Shown: positions 1 to 6,998 of the stretch, piece after piece
Layout: every line of letters begins with the position of its first letter
How positions within the stretch are numbered: the stretch's first letter is position 1
Origin: Allobrachymonas sp.
GTDB taxonomy: Bacteria; Pseudomonadota; Gammaproteobacteria; Burkholderiales; Burkholderiaceae
DNA length: 11,967 nt
Reading direction: 5' to 3'
Assembly: GCA_030529305.1 (NCBI GenBank)
Contig: JAUMXD010000045.1
Span: 1 to 11,967 of the forward strand
Notes under the pieces: generated by a model
The model's database searches: none
What the model was told of the DNA's origin: nothing
What the model saw: the letters and a program-made list of their open reading frames with translations, nothing else
Position numbers and translations under genes: made by a program

Positions 1-532
1 CAGTGGTCTTGCCCGCGCCGGTGGCGAGCTTGAGCGCCAGCCGCATCAGGCCGGGATTGGCGTCTTGGTTGGCTCGGGCCAGATGGTCGAGAAAATGCTG
101 GCCACTTTTGCCCAGTTGCGGCACCACCTCGGTCAGCCAGATTGCGGTTTCGGCAGCCTCGATTTGGCAAAAGAAAGGGCGCACGCCAGAAAATTCATGC
201 GTGCGCCAGTGTTGCAGCAGGCGCGCGGTTTCCGGCGTGACCCGCCACTGCGAAGGCGGCAGCTTGCGCCAGGCATCCACCTCCTGCCGCACGGCATTGA
301 TAAGGTCTCTGTGGTAGAGCTGATTGTCGCTGCCGTGCTGGCTGCCCAGCGCCAGTTCGGCCTGCGCGTCCCTCGCCTTGCGCGGCCGGGGAATGGGGGT
401 GATGAAGTCCGCGAGGCGGCGGCTGTCGATGACCTGCCCGGTGGGCTGCCCGGCCTCGTCCAGCGCCCAATGCCGGGCGGGGTACTCATAGGGCGAATTG
501 AGAATGGGTTGCCGGAAAAAAGAATGGCTCAT
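1..532 (-). CDS. Restriction-type DEAD/DEAH-box helicase (type III Res-like), N-terminal part
   Basis: Partial gene: 177 codons run from an ATG at 532-530 to the left edge without a stop. The protein opens MSHSFFRQPILNSPYEYPARH, followed by a T-P-I-P-R-P-R-K segment. Both resemble the N-terminus I know from large (about 1000-residue) restriction endonuclease/helicase proteins of the BPTD_3080 type, related to type III R-M Res subunits. The last visible residues, 170-177, are A-T-G-A-G-K-T-T, a Walker A motif placed where the first RecA-like domain of such proteins begins. The expected role is ATP-driven DNA translocation coupled to cleavage of foreign DNA. The DEAH box and any nuclease domain lie outside the window. 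No strong Shine-Dalgarno is visible. The 94-base gap to tex is AT-rich and holds a TATGAT -10-like hexamer (567-562, minus) without a good -35. The helicase assignment is firm; the restriction family is from memory. Confidence 0.78.
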   Translation of the reverse strand, partial: MSHSFFRQPILNSPYEYPARHWALDEAGQPTGQVIDSRRLADFITPIPRPRKARDAQAELALGSQHGSDNQLYHRDLINAVRQEVDAWRKLPPSQWRVTPETARLLQHWRTHEFSGVRPFFCQIEAAETAIWLTEVVPQLGKSGQHFLDHLARANQDANPGLMRLALKLATGAGKTT

Positions 533-626
533 AAAGAGTTCATTTATGGGAAATACTCAAAATCATATTCTTTAATGATCAAAAGAGGGTTGGCCCCAAA
601 ATACGATTCTGACTTGATTATTCAAC

Positions 627-3023
627 TCACTTCATACCCTTGAGTTTTTCAAAAGCCGATGCCATGGCCGTGGCGGGTGCGTTTGCGTTGCGGCCTTGCC
701 CACGGTTGCGGTCGTTTGAATAGCCGCCGCGGCCTATGCCACGGCCTGCTGGTTCAAAGCGGTTCTCGCCTCTGGCATCACGGCCTTCGCGTTTGCCCGT
801 GGGCGCGTCCAGCTTCATCGTCAGGCTGATGCGCTTGCGCGGCACGTCCACTTCCAGCACCTTCACTTTGACGATCTGGCCGGTCTTGACGATTTCGCGC
901 GCGTCGTTGACAAACTTGTTCGACAGCTGACTGACGTGCACCAGCCCGTCCTGGTGCACGCCCAGATCGACGAAGGCGCCAAAGGCGGCCACGTTGCTCA
1001 CGGTGCCTTCGAGCACCATGCCTTCCTTCAGGTCGGCAATGTCTTCCACGCCTTCGTTGAAGCGGGCGACCTTGAAGTCCGGGCGCGGGTCGCGGCCGGG
1101 TTTTTCCAGTTCGGCCAGAATGTCTTTCACCGTGATGGCACCGAATTGATCGGTGGCGAACTGCTCGGGCTTGAGGGGTTTGAGCAGTTCGCTGCGGCCC
1201 ATCAATTGGTCGATGGGCTTGCCGGTGCTGACGATGATCTGCTCGACCACCGGATAGGTTTCGGGGTGCACGCCCGTCATGTCCAACGGGTTGCTGCCGC
1301 CGCGTATGCGCAAGAAGCCCGCGCTTTGCTCAAAGGTTTTGGGGCCCAGGCCGCTGACTTCCAGCAGTTGCTGGCGGTTCTGGAAGGCGCCGTGTTGCTC
1401 GCGCCAGCGCACCACGGATTTGGCCACGGTGGCGGATAGGCCCGACACCCGCGCCAGCAGCGGCGCGCTGGCGGTGTTCAAGTCCACGCCCACGCCGTTC
1501 ACGCAGTCTTCCACCACGGCATCGAGCGCGCGGGCCAGCTCGCTCTGGTTCACGTCGTGCTGGTACTGGCCCACGCCAATGCTCTTGGGGTCGATCTTGA
1601 CGAGTTCGGCCAGCGGGTCTTGCAGACGGCGGGCGATGCTGGCCGCGCCGCGCAGGCTCACGTCCACGTCGGGCAGCTCTTGGCTGGCGTATTCGGAGGC
1701 AGAGTAAACCGATGCACCCGCTTCGCTGATGACGATTTTTTCAATCGTGGGCGGGGTGATGCCGGGCTGGCTGGCCGCGATTTTTTGCACGTGCTTGATG
1801 AGGTCGCCCGCGAGCTTGTCCGTTTCGCGGCTGGCGGTGCCGTTGCCAATGGCGATGAGCTGCACGCCGTGCTGGGCGATGAGGCGCGCCAGGGTGTGGA
1901 TGCTGCCGTCCCAATCCTTGCGTGGCTCGTGCGGGTAAACGGTGGCGGTGTCCACCAGCTTGCCGGTGCTATCCACCACGGCCACTTTCACGCCAGTGCG
2001 GATGCCGGGGTCCAGCCCCATCACGGCCTTGGCCCCGGCGGGCGCGGCCAGCAGCAGGTCGCGCAGGTTGTCGGCAAAGACCTTGATGGCGACTTTCTCG
2101 GCCTCTTCGCGCAGGCGGGCGAACAGGTCGCGCTCGGTGCTCAAGCTCAGTTTCACGCGCCAAGTCCAGCTCACGCATTTGCGCAGCAGGTCGTCAGCGG
2201 AGCGGCCCTGGTGGCTCCAGCCCAGGTGTTGGGCGATTCGGCCTTCGGCCAGGCTCGTCTTTTCGTCAACGGCCAGCGGGGTGATGAGCTTGGCCTCCAG
2301 AATTTCGAGCTGCCGCCCGCGAAACACCGCCAGCGCGCGGTGGCTGGGCACGCGACCAATGGGCTCGTCGTAATCGAAATAGTCGCGGAACTTGGCGACT
2401 TCGGGGTCGTTTTCGTTTTTGCCCGCAGCCAGCTTGCTTTGCAGCAGGCCCTCGGCCCACAGCCATTCGCGCAGGCTCTGCACCAGCGCAGCGTCTTCGG
2501 CCCAGCGCTCGCTCAAGATGTCGCGCACACCATCGAGCACGGCGGCAACGGTGGTGAAGTCTTCGCCGCCCTCGCCTTTTTCGGCTTTCACAAAAGGTTG
2601 GGCTGCCACTTGCGGATCCAGCGTGGGATCGGCAAACAACTGGTCGGCCAACGGTTCGATGCCGAATTCGCGCGCAATCTGGCCCTTGGTGCGGCGCTTG
2701 GGTTTGTAGGGCAGGTAGAGGTCTTCCAGCTCCTGCTTGGTGGGCGCGGCCTCAATCGCGGTGCGCAGCTCGGGCGTGAGCTTGCCTTGCTCCTCAATGC
2801 TTTTGAGGATGGCGGAGCGGCGCTCGTGCAGCTCGCGCAAATACCCCAGGCGCGACTCCAGCTCGCGCAGCTGCGCATCGTCCAGCCCGCCAGTGGCCTC
2901 TTTGCGGTAGCGGGCGATGAAGGGCACAGTGGCACCGCCGTCCAGCAGGTCGATGGCGGCTTGCACCTGGTGGGCTTGTACGCGAATTTCGCTGGCGATT
3001 TGTTCGGTGATGGAAAGAGACAT
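627..3023 (-). CDS. tex: Tex, S1-domain RNA-binding transcription accessory protein
   Basis: Encodes 798 residues, within the usual Tex length of about 770-800. Tex is a cytoplasmic nucleic-acid-binding protein linked to transcription and stress tolerance. The order is the classic one. An N-terminal helical region (1-200) contains P-F-I-A-R-Y-R-K-E near 35-43. A YqgF/RNase H-like domain starts at about 333 ([11 protein letters not shown]). Helix-hairpin-helix segments lie at about 500-575 ([18 protein letters not shown]). An S1 domain follows at about 665-738 (G-M-V-L-E-G-T-V ... G-A-F-V-D-L-G ... G-L-V-H-V-S). The last 55 residues are Arg/Gly/Asn-rich. ATG at 3023-3021 is preferred; an in-frame TTG two codons upstream (3029) is possible, and neither has a clear Shine-Dalgarno. 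No terminator is obvious before the restriction gene downstream. Confidence 0.97.
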   Translation of the reverse strand: MSLSITEQIASEIRVQAHQVQAAIDLLDGGATVPFIARYRKEATGGLDDAQLRELESRLGYLRELHERRSAILKSIEEQGKLTPELRTAIEAAPTKQELEDLYLPYKPKRRTKGQIAREFGIEPLADQLFADPTLDPQVAAQPFVKAEKGEGGEDFTTVAAVLDGVRDILSERWAEDAALVQSLREWLWAEGLLQSKLAAGKNENDPEVAKFRDYFDYDEPIGRVPSHRALAVFRGRQLEILEAKLITPLAVDEKTSLAEGRIAQHLGWSHQGRSADDLLRKCVSWTWRVKLSLSTERDLFARLREEAEKVAIKVFADNLRDLLLAAPAGAKAVMGLDPGIRTGVKVAVVDSTGKLVDTATVYPHEPRKDWDGSIHTLARLIAQHGVQLIAIGNGTASRETDKLAGDLIKHVQKIAASQPGITPPTIEKIVISEAGASVYSASEYASQELPDVDVSLRGAASIARRLQDPLAELVKIDPKSIGVGQYQHDVNQSELARALDAVVEDCVNGVGVDLNTASAPLLARVSGLSATVAKSVVRWREQHGAFQNRQQLLEVSGLGPKTFEQSAGFLRIRGGSNPLDMTGVHPETYPVVEQIIVSTGKPIDQLMGRSELLKPLKPEQFATDQFGAITVKDILAELEKPGRDPRPDFKVARFNEGVEDIADLKEGMVLEGTVSNVAAFGAFVDLGVHQDGLVHVSQLSNKFVNDAREIVKTGQIVKVKVLEVDVPRKRISLTMKLDAPTGKREGRDARGENRFEPAGRGIGRGGYSNDRNRGQGRNANAPATAMASAFEKLKGMK

Positions 3024-3071
3024 AAGCAAAAACTTTGCAAAAAATCGTTGCGCAGTGAATGAATAACTATC

Positions 3072-3100
3072 CGGATAAATATCGATCGGATTGTTGTCAA
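3072..3100 (-). promoter_or_regulatory. Candidate sigma70 promoter for tex
   Basis: On the minus strand a perfect -35 hexamer TTGACA (3100-3095) is followed after 17 bases by TATCCG (3077-3072), which matches the -10 consensus at only three positions. It lies about 50 bases upstream of the tex ATG in locally AT-rich sequence. The exact -35 and spacing support it; the poor -10 is the weakness. Confidence 0.35.
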
Positions 3101-3253
3101 AAAAGTATGGGCAGGATGCCGTAATGATCGTGGATGCTTATTGGGTTGCGTGCCGGGCTTGATTCATGCGCTTCCTGGGTGGGTGAAAAAGCAGAAGCAT
3201 ACATGGCGGATAGAAACAGGGGGAACATGAAATACGTGCCTGGAGCATGCATG

Positions 3254-3279
3254 AAAAAGGGCAAGCAATTGCTTGCCCT
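3254..3279 (-). terminator. Rho-independent terminator downstream of ppk2
   Basis: GGGCAAGC (3259-3266) and GCTTGCCC (3271-3278) form a perfect 8-bp stem around AATT, extendable by one A-T pair. In the minus-strand direction it is followed directly by TTTTT (complement of 3254-3258), as expected of an intrinsic terminator. It sits about 150 bases beyond the ppk2 stop. On the plus strand the T-run begins 12 bases after the stem, so activity that way is less likely. Confidence 0.75.
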
Positions 3280-3430
3280 AATCGTTTACCTTTTTTGTGG
3301 GGTAAAGCCGCGCTGGCTGCTGTGTCAGGCAGGCTTCTTTCTGTCAGCTGATTACCAATTGATCATCAGCTCACGGCTTGAAATAACAGCCTGTAATTAA
3401 CGGCCTGTTGATGGCAAGCGCGGTCTGCCA

Positions 3431-4702
3431 TCACGCCGCACGGGCTTGGGCAGTGGTGCTTTTGCCGTTGTAGGCCATGGGTGGCAGACGGCGCATTTCG
3501 TCCATGGCGTGTTCGCCTTTTTCGTAGAGCGAGTTGGCACGGCCCACGATCAGGGGGTCGAGCACGCCGATGTTTTCCAGGTCTTTGTTGGTGTAGGGCA
3601 CCTTGTTGAGCACATAACGCATGGCGTTGAGGCGCGCGCGCTTCTTGCAGTCGCTTTTGATGACGGTCCAGGGCGCGTCGATGGTGTCGGTTTCAAAGAA
3701 CATGGCCTCTTTGGCGCGGGTGTAGTCGTCCCACTTGTCCAGGCTGGCCTTGTCGATGGGGCTGAGCTTCCACTGCTTGAGCGGGTGCAGTTCACGCTCT
3801 TTGAAGCGGCGGCGCTGTTCTTCGCGGCTGACCGAGAACCAGAACTTGATCAGGTGGATGCCGCTGCGGGTGAGCATGCGCTCGAACTGTGGCGCTTGCA
3901 GCATGAATTCGCGGTATTCCTCGTCGGTGCAAAAGCCCATCACGCGTTCCACGCCAGCGCGGTTGTACCAGCTGCGGTCAAACAGCACGATTTCGCCATG
4001 CGTGGGCAGGTTGCGGATGTAGCGCTGGAAGTACCACTGGCCGCGTTCTTCGTCGGTGGGTTTTTCGAGTGCCACCACGCGTGCGCCGCGCGGGTTGAGG
4101 TGTTCCATGAAGCGTTTGATGGAGCCGCCTTTGCCTGCGGCATCGCGCCCTTCAAACACGATGACGACGCGTGCGCCGGTTTCCTTGACCCAGGCCTGCA
4201 ACTTCAGCAGCTCAACTTGCAAGGCGTATTTTTGTTTTTCGTAGTTGCGGCGGCTCATCAGGTTCTTGTAGGGGTAGCCGCCTTTGCGCCAGTTGGGCGC
4301 GAGTTCTTCGTCTGGCGAGACCTTGCCGCGCTTGCCCGAATCGGAATCGGATTGCGACTGTTCCAGCATGCGCTGCAAGGCAGCGATTTCGTCTTTGGAG
4401 CTGCGGCTGAGCAGAATCTGCATGGCGTGCAGCTTGTTTTCGGTTTGGTCGAGGATGCTGGAAATGGCCACCTCACGGCGCGTGAGCGCTTTGTGGGCGG
4501 CGTTGTGCACGGCCACTTTGGTGACGTTGGCCGGGGCGGTGTTGCCCAGCACCACGTCGCCCGATTTCACCAGGCGCGGGGCAGCTGGTTTGGCCTTGGC
4601 CGAACGGGAAGAAGACTTGCTGACACTGGCCGCACGCTTGGATTTGTGCGCGGATTTCTTGGCAGCCGAAGCAGGGGGTGGTTTGGGTTTGGACATAGAC
4701 AT
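3431..4702 (-). CDS. ppk2: Polyphosphate kinase 2 (PPK2, P. aeruginosa-type)
   Basis: Encodes 423 residues. PPK2 enzymes transfer phosphate between inorganic polyphosphate and nucleotides, usually favouring polyP-driven phosphorylation of nucleoside diphosphates. The catalytic domain spans about 135-385. It has a Walker A loop G-R-D-A-A-G-K-G-G at about 185-193, Walker B/catalytic segment I-V-L-F-D-R-S-W-Y-N-R at about 238-248, and a charged lid region with R-E-E-Q-R-R-R-F near 293-300. Single-domain PPK2 proteins are about 300-360 residues. The excess is a Lys/Ser/Ala/Pro-rich N-terminus of about 50 residues that looks disordered and strongly basic. Three starts are possible: TTG at 4711, ATG at 4702 and ATG at 4696. 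I chose the first ATG; no strong Shine-Dalgarno decides it. It lies 44 bases downstream of argA and may share its transcript. Confidence 0.96.
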   Translation of the reverse strand: MSMSKPKPPPASAAKKSAHKSKRAASVSKSSSRSAKAKPAAPRLVKSGDVVLGNTAPANVTKVAVHNAAHKALTRREVAISSILDQTENKLHAMQILLSRSSKDEIAALQRMLEQSQSDSDSGKRGKVSPDEELAPNWRKGGYPYKNLMSRRNYEKQKYALQVELLKLQAWVKETGARVVIVFEGRDAAGKGGSIKRFMEHLNPRGARVVALEKPTDEERGQWYFQRYIRNLPTHGEIVLFDRSWYNRAGVERVMGFCTDEEYREFMLQAPQFERMLTRSGIHLIKFWFSVSREEQRRRFKERELHPLKQWKLSPIDKASLDKWDDYTRAKEAMFFETDTIDAPWTVIKSDCKKRARLNAMRYVLNKVPYTNKDLENIGVLDPLIVGRANSLYEKGEHAMDEMRRLPPMAYNGKSTTAQARAA

Positions 4703-4722
4703 GGCAATCAAACTCAGTAGTT

Positions 4723-4741
4723 AAAAAATCGTTTCAAAACG
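4723..4741 (-). terminator. Weak terminator-like hairpin between argA and ppk2
   Basis: Just after the argA stop, minus strand, CGTT-TTGA-AACG (4741-4730) is followed by A and then six T (4728-4723). The stem is only 4 bp (5 with a two-base loop), so it may be a pause or partial attenuator rather than a full terminator. If active it would lower ppk2 expression relative to argA. Confidence 0.3.
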
Positions 4742-4746
4742 GTAAG

Positions 4747-6093
4747 TTACAACTTTTTGACCAGAACCTGGCTTTTCCTGTCCCAATTGTATTTGCGCTT
4801 GCGCGCTTCGGGCAGCCAACCGGGGTCTACAACGGTAAAGCCGCGCTTGATGAACCAGTGCATGGTGCGGGTGGTAAGCACGAAAATGCTTTGCAGCCCC
4901 ATGGCGCGGGCGCGCTGTTCGATGCGGCGCAGCAGCTTGTCGCCATCGCCCTGGCCCTGCGATTGCGGGCTGACCGTGACCGAAGCCATTTCGGCCGTGC
5001 CGTCTTCGGGGTAGGGGTAGAGCGCGGCGCAGCCGAAGATCACGCCGTCGTGCTCGATCACGGTGTAGAGGTGGGCGTCGCGCTCGATCTCGTGGCGCTG
5101 GCGCTTGACGAGGGTGCCGTCTTCTTCAAAGGGCTGAATCAGTTGCAGGATGGCGCCCACGTCTTCGATGCTGGCTTCGCGCAGGCTTTCGAGCTTTTCG
5201 TCCACCACCATGGTGCCGATGCCGTCGTGCATGTAGATTTCGAGCAGGATGGAGCCATCCACCGCATAGGGAATGATGTGGCTGCGCTCCACGCCGTTGC
5301 GGCAGGCCGTGATGCAGTGCCCCAGGTAAAAGGCCAGATCGGTGGGCTTTTCAGGAAAGGGCAATTGCTGCAACAAACGCTCGGCGTCGGCCAGTGGCAG
5401 TTCGGTGTCGATGGGGTTGCCGTCGCCAGCCGGTTCCAGCGGCTTTTCGGGAATGCCGGGCACCTCGGCCACGAAGATGAGCTTGTCGGCATGCAGCGCA
5501 CTGGCAACGGCCGTGGCCACGTTTTCCATGCTGAGGTTGAAGGCCTCACCCGTGGGCGAAAACCCCAGGGGCGACAGCAGCACGATGGTGCCCTGATTGA
5601 GCAATTGCTGGATCAGCGCCACGTCGATCTTGCGCACCAGGCCGCTGTGCTGGTAATCCACGCCATCCACAATGCCCATAGGCCGGGCGGTAACGAAATT
5701 GCCCGACACCACCTTGACCGTGGCGCCTGCCATCGGCGTGTTGGGCAGGGCCTGGCTGAAGGCGGCCTCCACCTCGTAGCGCAGTTGGCCGGCGGCTTCG
5801 AGCACGCAATCCAGCGCCGTGGCATCGGTGATGCGCACGCCCTTGTGGTAGCGCGGCTGCTGGCCCTTGACGACCAGTTGATCGTTCACCTGCGGACGAA
5901 AGCCGTACACCAGAATGATCTTGAGGCCCATGCTCTGGATCAGCGTCAAGTCCTGCACGATATTGGGCAGCTTGCCATCGGCAATGGCCTCGCCAGGCAC
6001 GCCCACCACCAGCGTTTTGCCGCGGTGCATGTGGATGTAGGGCGCAACGGATCTGAACCACGGAACAAAAGTGAAGTTGAAAACGGCAGACAT
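4747..6093 (-). CDS. argA: Amino-acid N-acetyltransferase (N-acetylglutamate synthase)
   Basis: Encodes 448 residues, close to the 443 of E. coli ArgA. It catalyses acetyl-CoA + L-glutamate to N-acetylglutamate, the first step of arginine synthesis, in the cytoplasm. Residues about 20-290 form the amino-acid-kinase-like domain that binds arginine for feedback control (H-R-G-K-T-L-V-V-G near 23-31; L-V-Y-G-F-R-P-Q-V-N at 61-70; G-I-V-D-G-V-D near 140-146; L-S-P-L-G-F-S-P-T-G near 173-182). Residues about 305-448 form the GNAT acetyltransferase domain, with the acetyl-CoA loop Q-S-Q-G-Q-G-D-G at 377-384. The ATG at 6093-6091 gives the family-typical start MSAVFNF. The frame stays open upstream to 6228, but that extension is Cys/Pro-rich and unlike the family. 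No clear Shine-Dalgarno. The gene diverges from the cobalamin operon. Confidence 0.96.
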   Translation of the reverse strand: MSAVFNFTFVPWFRSVAPYIHMHRGKTLVVGVPGEAIADGKLPNIVQDLTLIQSMGLKIILVYGFRPQVNDQLVVKGQQPRYHKGVRITDATALDCVLEAAGQLRYEVEAAFSQALPNTPMAGATVKVVSGNFVTARPMGIVDGVDYQHSGLVRKIDVALIQQLLNQGTIVLLSPLGFSPTGEAFNLSMENVATAVASALHADKLIFVAEVPGIPEKPLEPAGDGNPIDTELPLADAERLLQQLPFPEKPTDLAFYLGHCITACRNGVERSHIIPYAVDGSILLEIYMHDGIGTMVVDEKLESLREASIEDVGAILQLIQPFEEDGTLVKRQRHEIERDAHLYTVIEHDGVIFGCAALYPYPEDGTAEMASVTVSPQSQGQGDGDKLLRRIEQRARAMGLQSIFVLTTRTMHWFIKRGFTVVDPGWLPEARKRKYNWDRKSQVLVKKL

Positions 6094-6496
6094 GGCGGTG
6101 GTTGGAATCAAGCCGGGGCAGGGCAAAGGTGCAAAAGTGCAAAAGCAACCGAGAACAGTAAAGCAGCCACCTTGCCCAACGATTGTTTGGCAGGGTTGGG
6201 TCATGCAAGGGGCAAGCAAAGGCTGCACAGCTATTGTGCATGGATTTGCCGGGCTGGCCGCACTGGTATTTCACCGGGGATTTGATGCAGAAAGCGGTGT
6301 AGCAGCCCACGCAAAACGCAGGCCGTGCAAGCGGAAAAGGCGGGCACATTGAATTGGCCTGGCAACAAGCAGCAGACTTGTTGGTTGTGCCAGAGCAAGC
6401 ACCGATTGAAAGCGCTTGGGTGCAAGGCGGGCTTGCTAAAATCCGCCGCTTTGCGCTGTAGTGGCTGGGTGTTTGGGCCGTTGCAGCGCATCGTTC
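6094..6496. other. Divergent intergenic region between argA and the cobalamin riboswitch
   Basis: About 400 bases with no credible gene. It should carry the argA promoter (minus), which I could not place with confidence, and the btuB promoter (plus, near 6416-6442). Visible structures include a tandem GTGCAAAA repeat (6129-6144, two exact copies) 36 bases upstream of the argA start, and an inverted repeat CCCAAC (6175-6180)/GTTGGG (6195-6200). A further CTTGCCC (6171-6177)/GGGCAAG (6210-6216) pair overlaps the first arm of that repeat. Function of these is unknown. Confidence 0.6.
6416..6442 (+). promoter_or_regulatory. Candidate sigma70 promoter of the btuB operon
   Basis: TAAAAT (6437-6442) matches the -10 consensus at five of six positions. 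A TTGGGT -35-like hexamer (6416-6421) sits 15 bases upstream, which is short. Transcription from about 6449 would begin roughly 48 bases before the riboswitch, the expected arrangement for a riboswitch-controlled leader. Confidence 0.45.
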
Positions 6497-6798
6497 TGTT
6501 TCAGGTGCCCGTGTGTTGCTGCTGTTGCGGCAACCTGGGGTAAACGGGAACCGGGTGCGCCGGTGTGCAACTGCCAAAGTTCAAGGCAGATACGCACTGG
6601 CAAGGCCCGGACTGCCCCCGCAACGGTGAGCAAGTGCGGGTGCATCAGGCGCTGTGGTGTGCCGGGGCCGTTTGGCTCTGGCGATGGATGACACAGCGCA
6701 GTCACTGCTTGAACCGGCATGGAGCCTGCGGCTTCAGATGGGGTAGGGCGGGAAGGCGATGCATCAAGTCTTGCAAGTCCGGATACCGGCCTGAAACG
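6497..6798 (+). promoter_or_regulatory. Cobalamin riboswitch aptamer
   Basis: The conserved blocks of the cobalamin (AdoCbl-type) riboswitch appear in order. A closing stem TGTTTCAGG (6497-6505) pairs with CCTGAAACG (6790-6798). Then come GGGAA (6546-6550), a CCGGG/CCCGG stem (6551-6555 with 6606-6610), and the core CCCCCGCAACGGTGA (6615-6629). CACTG (6703-6707), GGGAAGGCG (6750-6758) and the 3' hairpin CCGG-ATA-CCGG (6779-6789) follow. It would sense intracellular cobalamin and repress the downstream btuB-cobB-btuF-btuC operon. At about 300 bases it is longer than a typical aptamer of about 200. The extra length is a nested hairpin in the L5 region (6559-6601) and enlarged arms at 6630-6702 and 6708-6749. 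Confidence 0.93.
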
Positions 6799-6998
6799 TG
6801 TGGGCTGGCGGCCAAAGGGTGGCTGCTGGCAAAACTGGCCGCCTGCGGGGAAGCAGGCAAACCAATGCCCATGATCTCGACTCATGCTTTTTTCTGCTGC
6901 AACACGGCGCTGGCCGTGAGCTTGCGCAAAGGCTGTGGCGTGCCTGGCTTGGCTTGCCCCAAGCGTGCCGTGCGGCCTTATCTGCATCGAGTCTTTTC
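6799..6998 (+). promoter_or_regulatory. Riboswitch expression platform / btuB leader
   Basis: Two hundred untranslated bases between the aptamer and the btuB ATG. GGCGGCCA (6807-6814) pairs perfectly with TGGCCGCC (6836-6843). GCCTGC (6841-6846) pairs with GCAGGC (6853-6858). The two hairpins share 6841-6843 and cannot both form completely. A weak CATGA (6870-6874)/TCATG (6882-6886) stem is followed by CTTTTTT (6887-6893), a possible terminator. Further hairpins are CACGGC/GCCGTG (6903-6918) and GCTTGG/CCAAGC (6947-6964). GAGTC (6989-6993), just ahead of the start codon, could pair with GACTC (6879-6883). Whether control is transcriptional or translational cannot be decided here. Confidence 0.5.

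Larger units (their letters stand above)
3024..3430. other. Intergenic region between ppk2 and tex
   Basis: About 400 bases without a convincing gene. Reading on the minus strand, it holds the ppk2 terminator (3254-3279), then a stretch with no recognisable signal, then the candidate tex promoter (3072-3100). A short inverted repeat, AGCTGAT (3346-3352) with ATCAGCT (3365-3371), lies between the ppk2 stop and the terminator; its role is unknown. A small plus-strand frame at 3251-3400 is discussed under rejected items. Confidence 0.6.

Noticed and set aside
1557..3062. Long plus-strand frames opposite tex, ppk2 (3446-4720) and argA (4858-6285)
   Set aside because: All mirror the codons of well-recognised minus-strand genes, with His/Ala/Gly/Val-rich composition and no family motifs.
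3251..3400. Possible 49-residue peptide beginning MKKGKQLLALIVYLFCG on the plus strand, with GGAG 5 bases upstream
   Set aside because: It looks faintly like a signal or membrane peptide, but its start overlaps the perfect stem of the ppk2 terminator. It has no recognisable homology and no clear promoter.
3393..3417. Imperfect palindrome AACAG...CTGTT next to the ppk2 stop
   Set aside because: About two thirds symmetric only, with no T-run or known operator consensus.
6094..6228. Upstream extension of argA by 45 codons
   Set aside because: Cys/Pro-rich and unlike ArgA proteins. The ATG at 6093 gives the usual start and family length.
6798..6998. Upstream extension of the btuB frame by 67 codons
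   Set aside because: It would run through the riboswitch expression platform and bury the signal peptide behind 67 residues.
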